From Saccharofermentans sp. (lineage in GTDB: Bacteria > Bacillota > Clostridia > Saccharofermentanales > Saccharofermentanaceae): a stretch of DNA of 64,000 nt. Location of the stretch: contig JAKSRC010000002.1 in assembly GCA_024403855.1 (NCBI GenBank), forward strand, positions 62,001-126,000, given 5' to 3'. The position numbers and the translations under genes were made by a program. Below are positions 10,098 to 18,370 of the stretch, in pieces. How positions within the stretch are numbered: position 1 is the stretch's first letter; the number at the start of each line of letters is the position of its first letter. Below the pieces are notes generated by a model. It was not told where the DNA came from and did no database searches. It saw only the letters and a program-made list of their open reading frames with translations.

Positions 10098-10865
10098 TCA
10101 AGTCTTACTTTCTTTATTAGATAAGCCGCCAAAGCGTCTGTCTCTGCCGGCAAAGTCCCTGAAAGCCTGTGTCAGTTCTTCATAACCAAAATCAGGCCAC
10201 AGAGTATCGGATACCCAAAACTCTGAATACGCACTTTCCCACAAAAGGAAATTAGATAAACGCATCTCGCCGCTGGGTCTTATTATCAATTCCGGATCAG
10301 GAACATCAGGAAGATACATATTATCTGAAAGCATCTTCTCTGTAATATCAGAAGGTGCGATAGCACCATTTCTTACCTGTTCGGCAATCTTACGGCAGCT
10401 GGATAAAATCTCTCTTCTGCCACCGTAATTCAATGCAACAATAAGCTGCATATTAGGACGATTCTTAGATCTCTCCTCAGCTTTTCTGCATACTTCCCTG
10501 ACCTTTTCGGGAAGTTCAGAATCATCTCCGGTAAATCTTACTCGGATACCCTCTTCGGCAAGTTCAGCATCATAACGGTCAAAAAGTTCAACGAAGAGCG
10601 CCATAAGAGCATCTACTTCAGACTTAGGTCTTGACCAGTTCTCAGTAGAAAAAGCATAAACAGTAAGATACTTAACGCCATATCTAAGGCAATTACGGCA
10701 GAGCTCTTTAAGATTCTCTGCACCAACCTTATGTCCGGCAGTTCTTGGAAGATGTCTTTGTGTAGCCCATCTTCCGTTACCGTCCATTATTACACCCAAA
10801 GATACGGGGACCTTAAGGTCACCCGTATCATAAGTCTTTTCCTGTTTATCGCCGAATAAAGCCAT
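10098..10865 (-). CDS. uppS: Undecaprenyl diphosphate synthase (cis-prenyltransferase)
   Basis: It extends farnesyl diphosphate with isopentenyl units to the C55 lipid carrier for peptidoglycan and other wall polymers. The 255-aa protein has the diphosphate-binding motif GVIMDGNGRWA with catalytic Asp28, then TVYAFSTENWSRP, and near the C-terminus the substrate-binding stretch ELIIRPSGEMRLSNF. It starts 3 nt before the frr stop region and is followed immediately by cdsA, so lipid-carrier and phospholipid genes share a transcript with the MEP genes dxr and ispG. Confidence 0.95.
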   Translation of the reverse strand: MALFGDKQEKTYDTGDLKVPVSLGVIMDGNGRWATQRHLPRTAGHKVGAENLKELCRNCLRYGVKYLTVYAFSTENWSRPKSEVDALMALFVELFDRYDAELAEEGIRVRFTGDDSELPEKVREVCRKAEERSKNRPNMQLIVALNYGGRREILSSCRKIAEQVRNGAIAPSDITEKMLSDNMYLPDVPDPELIIRPSGEMRLSNFLLWESAYSEFWVSDTLWPDFGYEELTQAFRDFAGRDRRFGGLSNKESKT

Positions 10866-10868
10866 CTA

Positions 10869-11441
10869 TTAGATTTCCATTAATTCCTTATTCTTAGCTT
10901 CGCAGACTTTGTCTACTTCTGCTACGAACTTATCAGTAATCTTCTGGACCTTTTCTTCGAATTCCTTGAGAAGGTCATCAGTTAATTCCTTCTTCTTGTT
11001 AGCAGCACGCATCTTATCGATGGAATCACGGCGAGCATTACGGATAACAACCTTTGTCTCATCACCGTAAACCTTAACCTGCTTAACAAGATCCTTACGT
11101 CTATCCTCTGTAAGCATAGGGAAAACGAGTCTTATCATCTTACCGTCATTTGAAGGATTGATACCAAGATCAGAAGCGAGAATAGCCTTCTCGATTTCCT
11201 TGAGCATCTTAGGATCCCAAGGTGTAAGTGTGATCATTCTGGCTTCAGGAACCTGAATATTTGCTACAGCATTAAGGCCTGAAGGTGCACCATAGTAATC
11301 AACTGTAATCTTATCCAAAACATGCGGATTAGCACGTCCGGCACGAATTGTATTGAGGTTCTCACCAAGATTGTCGATGCTCTTCTGCATCTTAGCTTCG
11401 ATATCTTCGTAATCCTTTTTTGTAATCTCGATCATTGCCAT
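10869..11441 (-). CDS. frr: Ribosome recycling factor
   Basis: The 190-aa factor splits post-termination ribosomes together with EF-G. It is a full-length RRF with the two-part helical domain typical of the family: NTIRAGRANPHVLDKI near the N-terminus and RRDSIDKMRAANKKKE in the C-terminal helix. The ATG at 11441 follows a GGAGG at 8-nt spacing; the second ATG, two codons later, is less well placed. The pyrH-frr-uppS order is typical of many bacteria. Confidence 0.96.
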   Translation of the reverse strand: MAMIEITKKDYEDIEAKMQKSIDNLGENLNTIRAGRANPHVLDKITVDYYGAPSGLNAVANIQVPEARMITLTPWDPKMLKEIEKAILASDLGINPSNDGKMIRLVFPMLTEDRRKDLVKQVKVYGDETKVVIRNARRDSIDKMRAANKKKELTDDLLKEFEEKVQKITDKFVAEVDKVCEAKNKELMEI

Positions 11442-11468
11442 AATTCAAGCCTCCTGTTAATAAAAGAT

Positions 11469-12176
11469 TTATTCAACGATTGTTCCTAATTTTTCGCCCT
11501 TTGCAATCCTTACAATGTTCTCAGGATCATTCATGGAGAATACGAGAATCTTTGTATGGTTATCACGGCATAGCGCTGCTGCAGTTGCATCCATAACCTT
11601 AAGGTTAAGTCTGAGAACTTCGTCATGAGATACTGTGTCATACTTCTTCGCATCAGGATAGATCTTAGGATCTTTGTCATAGACACCGTCAACCATTGTA
11701 GCCTTAAGGAAAACATCTGCACCAATCTCAGTTGCTCTTAATGCAGCACCTGTATCTGTAGAGAAGAACGGGTTACCGGTACCACATGCGAAGATAACGA
11801 TTCTACCCTTCTCCAAATGTCTTACTGCTCTCTTCTTGATATAAGGTTCAGCCATCTGTCTTACTTCGATAGCAGAAAGAACTCTTGTAACAGCTCCCTG
11901 CTGCTCTAAAGCGTCAGAAAGAGCTAAAGCATTCATTAATGTAGCGAGCATTCCCATATGATCTGCCGTTACTCTGTCCATCTTCTCTGAAGATCTTCCA
12001 CGCCAGAAGTTACCACCACCAACAACAATAGCAACCTCAACGCCTAAATCAGCAACAGCCTTAATGTTTGCAGAAATCTCTTTGAGAACTTCATCATTGA
12101 TACCAGACTTTGCACTACCGGCTAAAGCCTCTCCGGATATCTTCAGAAGTACTCTCTTATATTTAACATCGCCCAT
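11469..12176 (-). CDS. pyrH: Uridylate kinase (UMP kinase)
   Basis: It phosphorylates UMP to UDP; the bacterial enzyme belongs to the amino-acid kinase fold, unlike eukaryotic UMP kinases. Visible features are the N-terminal [14 protein letters not shown], the phosphate-binding [11 protein letters not shown], and the late DGVYDKDPK stretch. A longer frame begins at 12218, but the ATG at 12176 yields [15 protein letters not shown], the usual N-terminus (235 aa), with a GGAGG 10 nt upstream. Located between tsf and frr, but separated from tsf by a terminator, so it probably has its own promoter in 12180-12290. Confidence 0.95.
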   Translation of the reverse strand: MGDVKYKRVLLKISGEALAGSAKSGINDEVLKEISANIKAVADLGVEVAIVVGGGNFWRGRSSEKMDRVTADHMGMLATLMNALALSDALEQQGAVTRVLSAIEVRQMAEPYIKKRAVRHLEKGRIVIFACGTGNPFFSTDTGAALRATEIGADVFLKATMVDGVYDKDPKIYPDAKKYDTVSHDEVLRLNLKVMDATAAALCRDNHTKILVFSMNDPENIVRIAKGEKLGTIVE

Positions 12177-12292
12177 CTGATAGGAACCTCCAAATATTCT
12201 TACAACAGATTTTATCAATAATATGCCTTAAGGTGAAGTAAAAAAAGTATTAAAAAGGAGGCGTTATTGGAATGTGTCCACATAAGCAGAAT

Positions 12293-12322
12293 AAAAAAGG
12301 CTCCCTCAAAATTGAGAGAGCC
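12293..12322 (-). terminator. Rho-independent terminator after rpsB-tsf
   Basis: A 9-bp stem (arms 12299-12307 and 12314-12322, loop 6 nt) is followed on the minus strand by six T (12293-12298). One position is a C-A mismatch on the plus strand but a G-U wobble in minus-strand RNA, supporting minus orientation. It lies 41 nt past the tsf stop. Confidence 0.85.
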
Positions 12323-12362
12323 TTGAATTAGTTCAAATTATCTGGAAGATAACTCTGATCTA

Positions 12363-13301
12363 TTAGAGACCAGCCTGCTTTCTAACTTCTTCAGCGAAGT
12401 CATCAACCTTCTTCTCGATACCTTCACCAAGACCAAAACGTGTGAAACGAACTACTGCAACATCAGCGCCGATAGCCTTGATAGCCTGCTCTGTGTACTT
12501 AGCGATTGTAAGATCATCATCTCTGAAGAACTCCTGATCAACGAGGCAGTTGAGCTTGTAGAAGTTCTTGATCTGACCAGGAACGATTCTCTCCATAACG
12601 ATCTTCTCAGGCTTACCCTCTTCGAGAGCCTTATTCTTGATGATATCAACTTCCTTGTCGAGCTCTGCCTGAGGAACATCCTCTTCATTAACCCAGTTAG
12701 GTCTCATAGATGCAACCTGCATGCCGATGTTCTTAGCGAAATCAGCGAACTCAGGCTTTGTGATAACGGAATCGTCAGAAGTTGTTACTTCTACGAATAC
12801 GCCAACCTTACCACCCATGTGGATGTAAGATGTAACTGCACCATTGCCCTCTACTTCGTAAATTACGAATCTTCTGATAGATGTGTTCTCACCGATATCA
12901 GCGATTGTTTCCTTCTGGAAAACTTCAACTGTCTTGGACTCGTCGCAGAAAAGAGGCTGAGCCATAAGCTCTTCGATGTTTGCAGGCTTCTTTGTAAGGA
13001 TGTGTGTAGCAACTGTATCTGTGAAAGCCTTGAACTTATCTGTGTTAGCAGCAAAGTCTGTCTCGATGTTGATCTCAACGAGAACACCGGACTTCATATC
13101 GTCAGCAATCTTAGAAACAACTGCACCCTCTGCAGCGATTCTAGCGGACTTCTTCTCAGCCTTAGCCATACCCTTCTCACGAAGCCAAGCCTTAGCCTTC
13201 TCAATATCACCATCACACTCAGTAAGTGCCTTCTTGCAGTCCATGATGCCGCAATCTGTGAGCTCACGGAGTTCTTTTACCTGCTGTGCTGTAATTGCCA
13301 T
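12363..13301 (-). CDS. tsf: Translation elongation factor Ts
   Basis: Nucleotide-exchange factor for EF-Tu. The 312-aa protein has the N-terminal UBA-like domain (TAQQVKELRELTDCGIMDCK) and the core signature near residue 80 (ETDFAANTDKF). The length is on the long side for bacteria (about 280-295), from extra sequence in the core. The ATG at 13301 follows AAAGGAG. It lies 37 nt downstream of rpsB, the near-universal rpsB-tsf pair, and ends at the terminator at 12293-12322. Confidence 0.96.
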   Translation of the reverse strand: MAITAQQVKELRELTDCGIMDCKKALTECDGDIEKAKAWLREKGMAKAEKKSARIAAEGAVVSKIADDMKSGVLVEINIETDFAANTDKFKAFTDTVATHILTKKPANIEELMAQPLFCDESKTVEVFQKETIADIGENTSIRRFVIYEVEGNGAVTSYIHMGGKVGVFVEVTTSDDSVITKPEFADFAKNIGMQVASMRPNWVNEEDVPQAELDKEVDIIKNKALEEGKPEKIVMERIVPGQIKNFYKLNCLVDQEFFRDDDLTIAKYTEQAIKAIGADVAVVRFTRFGLGEGIEKKVDDFAEEVRKQAGL

Positions 13302-13338
13302 ATATATTCTCCTTTGCGATATTAGTTAGATCTGAAAA

Positions 13339-14133
13339 TTAAGACTCAGAAGCGATCTCTTCGATAGACTTTTCAGCCTGCTCTTCAGCAACTTCTGCTG
13401 TAGCTGCCTGAGCGTTAGCGGAATCAAGATCCATACCCTCAGATGTAGCATCCTCACCCTGATGAGCCTCGATAACAGCGTCAGCCATCTTTGCTGTGAT
13501 GAGCTTAACTGCACGGATAGCGTCATCGTTACCAGGAATTACATAATCAACTTCATCAGGATCGCAGTTTGTATCAACGATAGCAACGATCGGGATGTTA
13601 AGTCTCTTAGCTTCTGCAACTGCATTGTGCTCCTTCTTTGTATCAACGATGAAAAGAGCTGCAGGGAGCTTTGTCATACCAACGATACCACCAAGGTTCT
13701 GGTCGAGCTTTGTCATCTCGAGCTTAAGCTTAGCAACTTCCTTCTTTGTTCTGAGTTCGAAAGAACCATCAGCTTCCATTCTTCTGAGTTCTTCAAGTCT
13801 AGCTACTCTCTTCTTGATTGTTACGAAGTTTGTGAGAGTACCACCAAGCCAACGATAGTTAACATAGAACTGACCGCAACGCTGTGCTTCTTCCTTGATG
13901 GAATCCTGAGCCTGCTTCTTTGTACCTACGAAAAGGATATCACCCTTCTCAGCGAGCTCACGCATAGCAGCATAGGCATCGTCTACCTTCTTAACTGTCT
14001 TCTGCAAATCGATGATGTGGATTGAGTTACGCTCCGTGAAGATGTACTCAGACATCTTAGGGTTCCAACGACGTGTCTGGTGACCGAAGTGTACACCTGC
14101 TTCAAGAAGCTGCTTCATTAAAATAACTGGCAT
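13339..14133 (-). CDS. rpsB: 30S ribosomal protein S2
   Basis: Head protein of the small subunit. The 264-aa sequence has the S2 start [20 protein letters not shown], the [14 protein letters not shown] stretch and the late [21 protein letters not shown] signature. The last ~35 residues form an acidic Ala/Glu-rich tail beyond the S2 core, as in several Clostridia. A strong AGGAGG precedes the ATG. The leader carries an inverted repeat (14157-14208) that may serve in autoregulation. Confidence 0.97.
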   Translation of the reverse strand: MPVILMKQLLEAGVHFGHQTRRWNPKMSEYIFTERNSIHIIDLQKTVKKVDDAYAAMRELAEKGDILFVGTKKQAQDSIKEEAQRCGQFYVNYRWLGGTLTNFVTIKKRVARLEELRRMEADGSFELRTKKEVAKLKLEMTKLDQNLGGIVGMTKLPAALFIVDTKKEHNAVAEAKRLNIPIVAIVDTNCDPDEVDYVIPGNDDAIRAVKLITAKMADAVIEAHQGEDATSEGMDLDSANAQAATAEVAEEQAEKSIEEIASES

Positions 14134-14156
14134 AAATAAATCCTCCTGTTTTCTTC

Positions 14157-14208
14157 CGCATACATCAAGTAATATTCAGCTCAAATGGCCACAGTCGGAA
14201 TGTATGCG
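14157..14208 (-). promoter_or_regulatory. Inverted repeat in the rpsB leader, candidate S2 autoregulatory structure
   Basis: Arms at 14157-14165 and 14200-14208 are perfect 9-nt complements (CGCATACAT and ATGTATGCG), separated by 34 nt. In minus-strand RNA this would fold between the likely transcription start and the rpsB ribosome binding site, whose GGAGG begins about 8 nt beyond the stem. Ribosomal protein operons are often controlled by leader structures; that this one binds S2 is my inference. Confidence 0.45.
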
Positions 14209-14226
14209 TGATTTTTATGCTCGTGT

Positions 14227-14255
14227 ATTCTAACAAAAAGCCCCTGCAAGTGCAA
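14227..14255 (-). promoter_or_regulatory. Candidate rpsB-tsf promoter overlapping the folA terminator
   Basis: On the minus strand a TTGCAC box is followed by 17 nt and a TAGAAT box (14227-14232). The -35 box lies inside the terminator stem at 14239-14260. Transcription would start near 14220, just upstream of the leader inverted repeat. Confidence 0.4.
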
Positions 14256-14260
14256 GGGCT
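14234..14260 (-). terminator. Rho-independent terminator after folA
   Basis: Stem arms 14239-14248 and 14251-14260 (AGCCCCTGCA/TGCAAGGGCT on plus, one C-A mismatch that becomes G-U in minus RNA), then TTTTTG on the minus strand. It lies 26 nt past the folA stop. Confidence 0.85.
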
Positions 14261-14286
14261 GATTTCTTATTTATTATAAGAAGAAA

Positions 14287-14781
14287 TCACTTCTTCTTTT
14301 CGTAGTGCCTGACAGTGAATTCAACGCCTTTTTCACTCATTATCGGAGCCTCTTCTTCAACAAGCTCCCAGTCAGGATTCTCGTCAAGATTCGGGAAATA
14401 ACAATCTGCTTCAAATTCAGCTCTGATGCTGGTGATAATCGCCTTATCACACAGATCAATGAGAGAATTATACAAAGATGCACCGCCAATAAGATAAACG
14501 TCATCAGCTGAAAGAGCCAGAAAATCCTGAAGTTCACTTACTGAATGAAGGACCATTGCGCCCTCCTTTTCATAATCAAAACTTCTGGACATGATTACAT
14601 TTACTCTGTTAGGAAGAAGTCTCTGTCCGGGAAATGTCTCAAGAGTCTTTCTACCATAGACGACCGTATGACCGGAAGTATATTTTCTGAAAACGCCCTT
14701 CTGGTCTTCAGGTAAAGAAATCAGGAGCTGACCCTTATTTCCTATTGCCCAATTCTTATCTACTGCTGAAATAGCTATCAT
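14287..14781 (-). CDS. folA: Dihydrofolate reductase
   Basis: It regenerates tetrahydrofolate from the dihydrofolate that ThyA produces. The 164-aa protein begins MIAISAVDKNWAIG, then LPEDQKG with the acidic substrate-binding residue, VVYGRKTLETFPG for NADPH and substrate, and the late DDVYLIGGASLYNSL motif. The ATG has a GAGGGG ribosome binding site. Last gene of the thyA, histidine phosphatase, folA run, ending at the terminator 14234-14260. Confidence 0.95.
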   Translation of the reverse strand: MIAISAVDKNWAIGNKGQLLISLPEDQKGVFRKYTSGHTVVYGRKTLETFPGQRLLPNRVNVIMSRSFDYEKEGAMVLHSVSELQDFLALSADDVYLIGGASLYNSLIDLCDKAIITSIRAEFEADCYFPNLDENPDWELVEEEAPIMSEKGVEFTVRHYEKKK

Positions 14782-14785
14782 TTAT

Positions 14786-15499
14786 TTACCCCTCAAAAAT
14801 GTCTGTAAAATAGCCGGATTGTGAAATTGGTTCACCTGCTTCAATTAAATGCCTGCAGTCTCCAAAAGTCTGTACTCTGAAGCTTGCTTCACCCGGAATT
14901 CTTTCTTCAGAACCAAGTACAGTTATTGATGTAGGCTGCATCATCATTCCCTGCCAGATAGTAGGAGCGGCAACTCCAATAAGATGACTTACAAGCAAAG
15001 CAGTAACACCGAAATGGCAGAAAAATACAAGGTTGTCATCGTTGTGCTCAATAACATCGTAATAATTCTTATCATTTCTTTTGTAGCCATGCTTTTCGAG
15101 GAGAGCGTCAAAAGAATCAAAAACATTAAGTGCATGTTCTTTGAGATTTCCGGACTTCATGAGCTCTGTGTCAAGCCACTTATCCTTGTCATGAAGATCA
15201 TCGCGGCCGTTATAGTATCTCGGGTATAAGTCCCATGCAATTCTGTCTTCACCGGTCTGCTCGTCTTTGATTCTGTAATAGAATTCTTTAAGCCAATCAC
15301 ATGTCTCAGCTTCTCTTCCAATCTTATTCAAAGTGACAGAAGCTGTATCCTGCGCCCTACCAAGAGGTGAACAGTAAAAATTCTTTACATCCCATTTTGC
15401 TACACGCTCAGAAAGAATCTCAGCTTCACGCCATCCCTTCTCGGTAAGAGAATCCTTCTCATAGTCAGGATCTCCGTGTCTGATAAAAATAAGCTTCAC
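14786..15499 (-). CDS. Histidine phosphatase (phosphoglycerate mutase-like) family protein
   Basis: A 237-aa member of the histidine phosphatase superfamily. The phospho-accepting His lies in FIRHGDPD (residues 5-12), with YCSPLGRAQDTA as the second phosphate-binding stretch and FFCHFGV holding the second catalytic His. The start is GTG at 15499. It sits 4 nt before folA and 20 nt after thyA, so it is surely co-transcribed with them. The true substrate is unknown. The folate context makes a pterin or nucleotide phosphate possible, but the family is too broad to say. Confidence 0.8.
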   Translation of the reverse strand: MKLIFIRHGDPDYEKDSLTEKGWREAEILSERVAKWDVKNFYCSPLGRAQDTASVTLNKIGREAETCDWLKEFYYRIKDEQTGEDRIAWDLYPRYYNGRDDLHDKDKWLDTELMKSGNLKEHALNVFDSFDALLEKHGYKRNDKNYYDVIEHNDDNLVFFCHFGVTALLVSHLIGVAAPTIWQGMMMQPTSITVLGSEERIPGEASFRVQTFGDCRHLIEAGEPISQSGYFTDIFEG

Positions 15500-15519
15500 T
15501 AAAAAGAACCGCCTTCTGA

Positions 15520-16353
15520 TTAAACTGCTACAGGAATACCCTTAATCTTTGGACCTGCCTCATATCCTTCAAGTCTGATGTTATCAGTTGTGAACTGATA
15601 GAAATCAGTAATTCCTTCATCAAGAACGAGCTTAGGAGCAGCATACTTAGGTCTCTCGATAAGTTCTTTTACAATATCAACATGTCTGTCATAGATATGT
15701 GCATCTGCAATGACATGAACAAACTCACCTACCTCAAGTCCGGAGCATCTCGCGAAAAGGTGTACAAGAACAGCATACTGACAAACATTCCACGCATTTG
15801 CAACGAGCATGTCATTACTTCTCTGGTTAAGAATTGCGTTAAGCTTATTGCCTGTTACATTAAAAGTCATGGAATATGCACATGGATAAAGATGCATCTC
15901 AGAAAGATCCTGATGAACATAGATATTAGTCATAATTCTTCTCGAAGAAGGATTATTCTTCAAATCGAAAAGAACACGGTCGACCTGGTCAAACTCGCCT
16001 TCCTTATACTTATGCTTTACACCAAGCTGATAACCATAAGCCTTACCGATGGAACCTGTCTCATCAGCCCAGGCATCCCAGATATGAGAATTCAAGTCAT
16101 TTACATTATTGGATTTCTTCTGCCAGATCCATAAAAGCTCATCTACAGCTGCCTTAAAATTAATCCATCGCTGAGTAAACATAGGAAATTCTTCAGCAAG
16201 GTTATAACGGTTAACGATAGAAAAAGCTTTATATGTGTATGCAGGCGCTCCATCGTCAGCCCAATGAGGTCTTACTTTGTCATTGATTGTCGAATAGCCT
16301 GAATTAAGGATAGTCTTTATGTTCTCATCGAAAATATCGTCTGCTCGGCTCAT
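15520..16353 (-). CDS. thyA: Thymidylate synthase, B. subtilis ThyA-like subtype
   Basis: It methylates dUMP to dTMP with methylene-THF, yielding dihydrofolate. The catalytic Cys is in LYPCAYSM (Cys158), followed by QRSNDM, the phosphate-binding stretch. The more common PCH is PCA here, and the usual GLPFN region reads VANAWN. LLWIWQKKSNNVNDLN and the PCxY motif resemble B. subtilis ThyA rather than E. coli ThyA. A GTG at 16362 opens the frame, but the ATG at 16353 has AAGGCGG at 8 nt and gives 277 aa. It heads a folate-linked trio with folA. Confidence 0.93.
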   Translation of the reverse strand: MSRADDIFDENIKTILNSGYSTINDKVRPHWADDGAPAYTYKAFSIVNRYNLAEEFPMFTQRWINFKAAVDELLWIWQKKSNNVNDLNSHIWDAWADETGSIGKAYGYQLGVKHKYKEGEFDQVDRVLFDLKNNPSSRRIMTNIYVHQDLSEMHLYPCAYSMTFNVTGNKLNAILNQRSNDMLVANAWNVCQYAVLVHLFARCSGLEVGEFVHVIADAHIYDRHVDIVKELIERPKYAAPKLVLDEGITDFYQFTTDNIRLEGYEAGPKIKGIPVAV

Positions 16354-16398
16354 TAGAGTCACCGCCTTTAATTTGATTACTCGATTATAACATTATCT

Positions 16399-17937
16399 TT
16401 AGTGCAAACGATACAGAGAGAACACTTCATTGCTAAAAACGACTTCACAGTCTTCAATCCTGGCTGTTACATCTTCATGCTCAGCAAATTCAACTTTATC
16501 TGTTCTGCACGACAAATAATAATCAGCATCAAATAAATCATGTTCATTAAATCCATTACGGAAACTCTTATGTCCGGTATTCAGATATAATGCACGAGGT
16601 TTTTCAAATGCTATGACACTATCTTCAGGAATATTAGTCTTTATATATTCATAGACTTCCACCGCCTCTGAAGAATAAACATCATCAGGACTTTTATATC
16701 CACGGTTCTTCATATTCTCAACTATCAGGTCGATTGGATATACAAGACTCAAGACGATTACAAATGCTGCAAGAATATAAAGAAATTTAGGCATGAAACG
16801 TGATATGAAGTCATACAGTTCAGACTTTGCATCCTTAGGCTTAGCTTTCTTCCAAAGTTTACAGATACGATCTGCGATGAATTTAATACCGTAAGCACAA
16901 TACATGAATACAAAAGGAAGAATATTAAAAACATATCTCAGTCCCTGGACATAAGGGAGATTAATATTTACTACCATCGTTCCGATGATAAATACAGTAA
17001 AGATGATATTGTTCTTTTTAAATCCCGAAGTAATAAGTCCAACCAGGAACAGAGCATACAGGATATATCCAAAAACAACTATTGAATCAAAATATGAACG
17101 GAACAGACTAAAATAGAACTTTGCATTCTCCCAGATATTCGCCTTTGCACTTATATCACTTAAATTAGATGTCGCCGGAGCAAAAATGAATCTTTCTGAT
17201 ACAAATACTAAAACTAAAGCAAGAAGGTATGGATAAATACTGGCAAGAAACAGTTTCTTCTTATCTTTAATCTGAGTAATAAACAAAATAGCGTGAGAAA
17301 GAAATGCTGCTGTAAGAACAGAAAGTCCGCTTAAGCGAGTCTCATACGTAAGCCACAAAGTAACTCCATAAAATATACCGATAAGATAGTTTTTCTTTCC
17401 GCTACTGGTCTTCTCGAAAAACAAATCCATCAGAAAGAAAGAAAGAACCGACACGAACAGGAAAAACAAATCTGAGTAAATACTATTAACAAATTCAAAT
17501 AAATAAGAACTCAGACAGAACATTAATGAAACAACGAAAGAAAGAAGCTCAGAAAATCTTCTCCTGAACAACATAAAAACAACACCTGCAGTTAAAGCAA
17601 TACTTAGAAGTCCAGGTAATTTATAAAGGATTATATTGTCATAGCTAAAGCCGAAAACTTTATATATCAACGACAAAACAAGAGGATATCCCCAAACATA
17701 AACGATAGAGCTTGATTCAAAAGCTTCTTCAGGCAAATTTGAAGGATGCATATAGAAATTCAGATCGGCTTGTTCTTTTAAATTTCCGTCAACTATTGCG
17801 ATGCCTTCAGAAATATAAGCAGCATTATCGTCACCCCAAAGAGAAAGACCAGACTTAAGACTAAAGGCACCTAAAACAAGTACCAGCAAAGTCGCAAAAG
17901 CTGCAATTATCCAATCCTTCTTTGTATATTTGTTCAT
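16399..17937 (-). CDS. Membrane glycosyltransferase of the PMT/ArnT (GT39-like) type
   Basis: A 512-aa integral membrane protein with about 11 hydrophobic helices. After the first helix comes WGDDNAAYI, an acidic pair in the first external loop, as in lipid-phosphate-sugar-dependent glycosyltransferases. The last ~90 residues are soluble and would be extracytoplasmic. Such enzymes transfer sugars from polyprenyl-phosphate donors to envelope acceptors; the donor and acceptor here cannot be read from sequence. It lies just past the tRNA-Pro terminator, 45 nt before thyA, with no terminator between them. Confidence 0.7.
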   Translation of the reverse strand: MNKYTKKDWIIAAFATLLVLVLGAFSLKSGLSLWGDDNAAYISEGIAIVDGNLKEQADLNFYMHPSNLPEEAFESSSIVYVWGYPLVLSLIYKVFGFSYDNIILYKLPGLLSIALTAGVVFMLFRRRFSELLSFVVSLMFCLSSYLFEFVNSIYSDLFFLFVSVLSFFLMDLFFEKTSSGKKNYLIGIFYGVTLWLTYETRLSGLSVLTAAFLSHAILFITQIKDKKKLFLASIYPYLLALVLVFVSERFIFAPATSNLSDISAKANIWENAKFYFSLFRSYFDSIVVFGYILYALFLVGLITSGFKKNNIIFTVFIIGTMVVNINLPYVQGLRYVFNILPFVFMYCAYGIKFIADRICKLWKKAKPKDAKSELYDFISRFMPKFLYILAAFVIVLSLVYPIDLIVENMKNRGYKSPDDVYSSEAVEVYEYIKTNIPEDSVIAFEKPRALYLNTGHKSFRNGFNEHDLFDADYYLSCRTDKVEFAEHEDVTARIEDCEVVFSNEVFSLYRLH

Positions 17938-18014
17938 CTAAAGCACCTAAACAATACGGAAAGTCAAAACAATATAATGATATATCAAGAAAACAATAAA
18001 CAAAACAAAAGAAA

Positions 18015-18047
18015 ATAAAAAAGGCTGTCTCACAATTGAGACAGCCT
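18015..18047 (-). terminator. Rho-independent terminator after the tRNA-Pro pair
   Basis: Perfect 10-bp stem (18022-18031 with 18038-18047, loop ACAATT) followed by TTTTT on the minus strand, 3 nt beyond the CCA end of the downstream tRNA. Confidence 0.9.
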
Positions 18048-18050
18048 TTA

Positions 18051-18127
18051 TGGTCGGAGTGACGGGACTTGAACCCACGACCTCTTGCTCCCTAAGCAAG
18101 CACTCTAGCCACCTGAGCTACACCCCG
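18051..18127 (-). tRNA. tRNA-Pro (anticodon AGG)
   Basis: A complete 77-nt cloverleaf with encoded CCA. The acceptor stem CGGGGTG pairs with CACTCCG, the T loop is TTCAAGT, and the anticodon stem CTTGC/GCAAG encloses TTAGGGA, so the anticodon is AGG (18091-18093). A34 in tRNA-Pro is unusual, because most bacteria read CCU with GGG or UGG anticodons. Confidence 0.93.
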
Positions 18128-18155
18128 ATGAACACGCCCTGTTAAAGAAAAAAAT

Positions 18156-18231
18156 TGGTCGGAGTGGCGGGACTTGAACCCACGGCCTCCTGCTCCCGAA
18201 GCAGGCACTCTACCACCTGAGCCACACCCCG
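18156..18231 (-). tRNA. tRNA-Pro (anticodon CGG)
   Basis: A complete 76-nt cloverleaf with encoded CCA and the same acceptor stem as its neighbour. The anticodon stem CCTGC/GCAGG encloses TTCGGGA, giving CGG (18196-18198). It lies 28 nt upstream of the AGG gene, and the two look like diverged duplicates. Confidence 0.95.
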
Positions 18232-18259
18232 ATGGAGTCTTCCTCTAACAAGCCTATAA

Positions 18260-18288
18260 ATCTTAATACAACAATTTGATTTATGCAA
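18260..18288 (-). promoter_or_regulatory. Candidate promoter of the tRNA-Pro pair
   Basis: On the minus strand TTGCAT (18283-18288), 17 nt, then TAAGAT (18260-18265). The start would be near 18253, about 20 nt before the first tRNA. Confidence 0.5.
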
Positions 18289-18311
18289 GTTCTTTTTCAA
18301 ACTTAATTAAA

Positions 18312-18349
18312 TAAATTAAAAAGGGTTGCCTCAATATGAGACAACCCTT
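18312..18349 (-). terminator. Rho-independent terminator after ispH-rpsA
   Basis: A 13-bp stem (18321-18333 with 18337-18349, loop ATA, one C-A mismatch that is G-U in minus RNA), then TTTAATTT on the minus strand, 22 nt past the stop. Confidence 0.85.
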
Positions 18350-18370
18350 AAAGAAAACTCAATCAATTAA

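Noticed and set aside
12272..12331. A 20-codon plus-strand frame with an AAGGAGG 9-10 nt upstream
   Set aside because: It runs through the tsf terminator hairpin, so its sequence is explained by that structure.
13462..14025. Plus-strand frames of 60-190 codons opposite rpsB and tsf
   Set aside because: They are antisense shadows of conserved ribosomal and elongation factor genes, without start signals.
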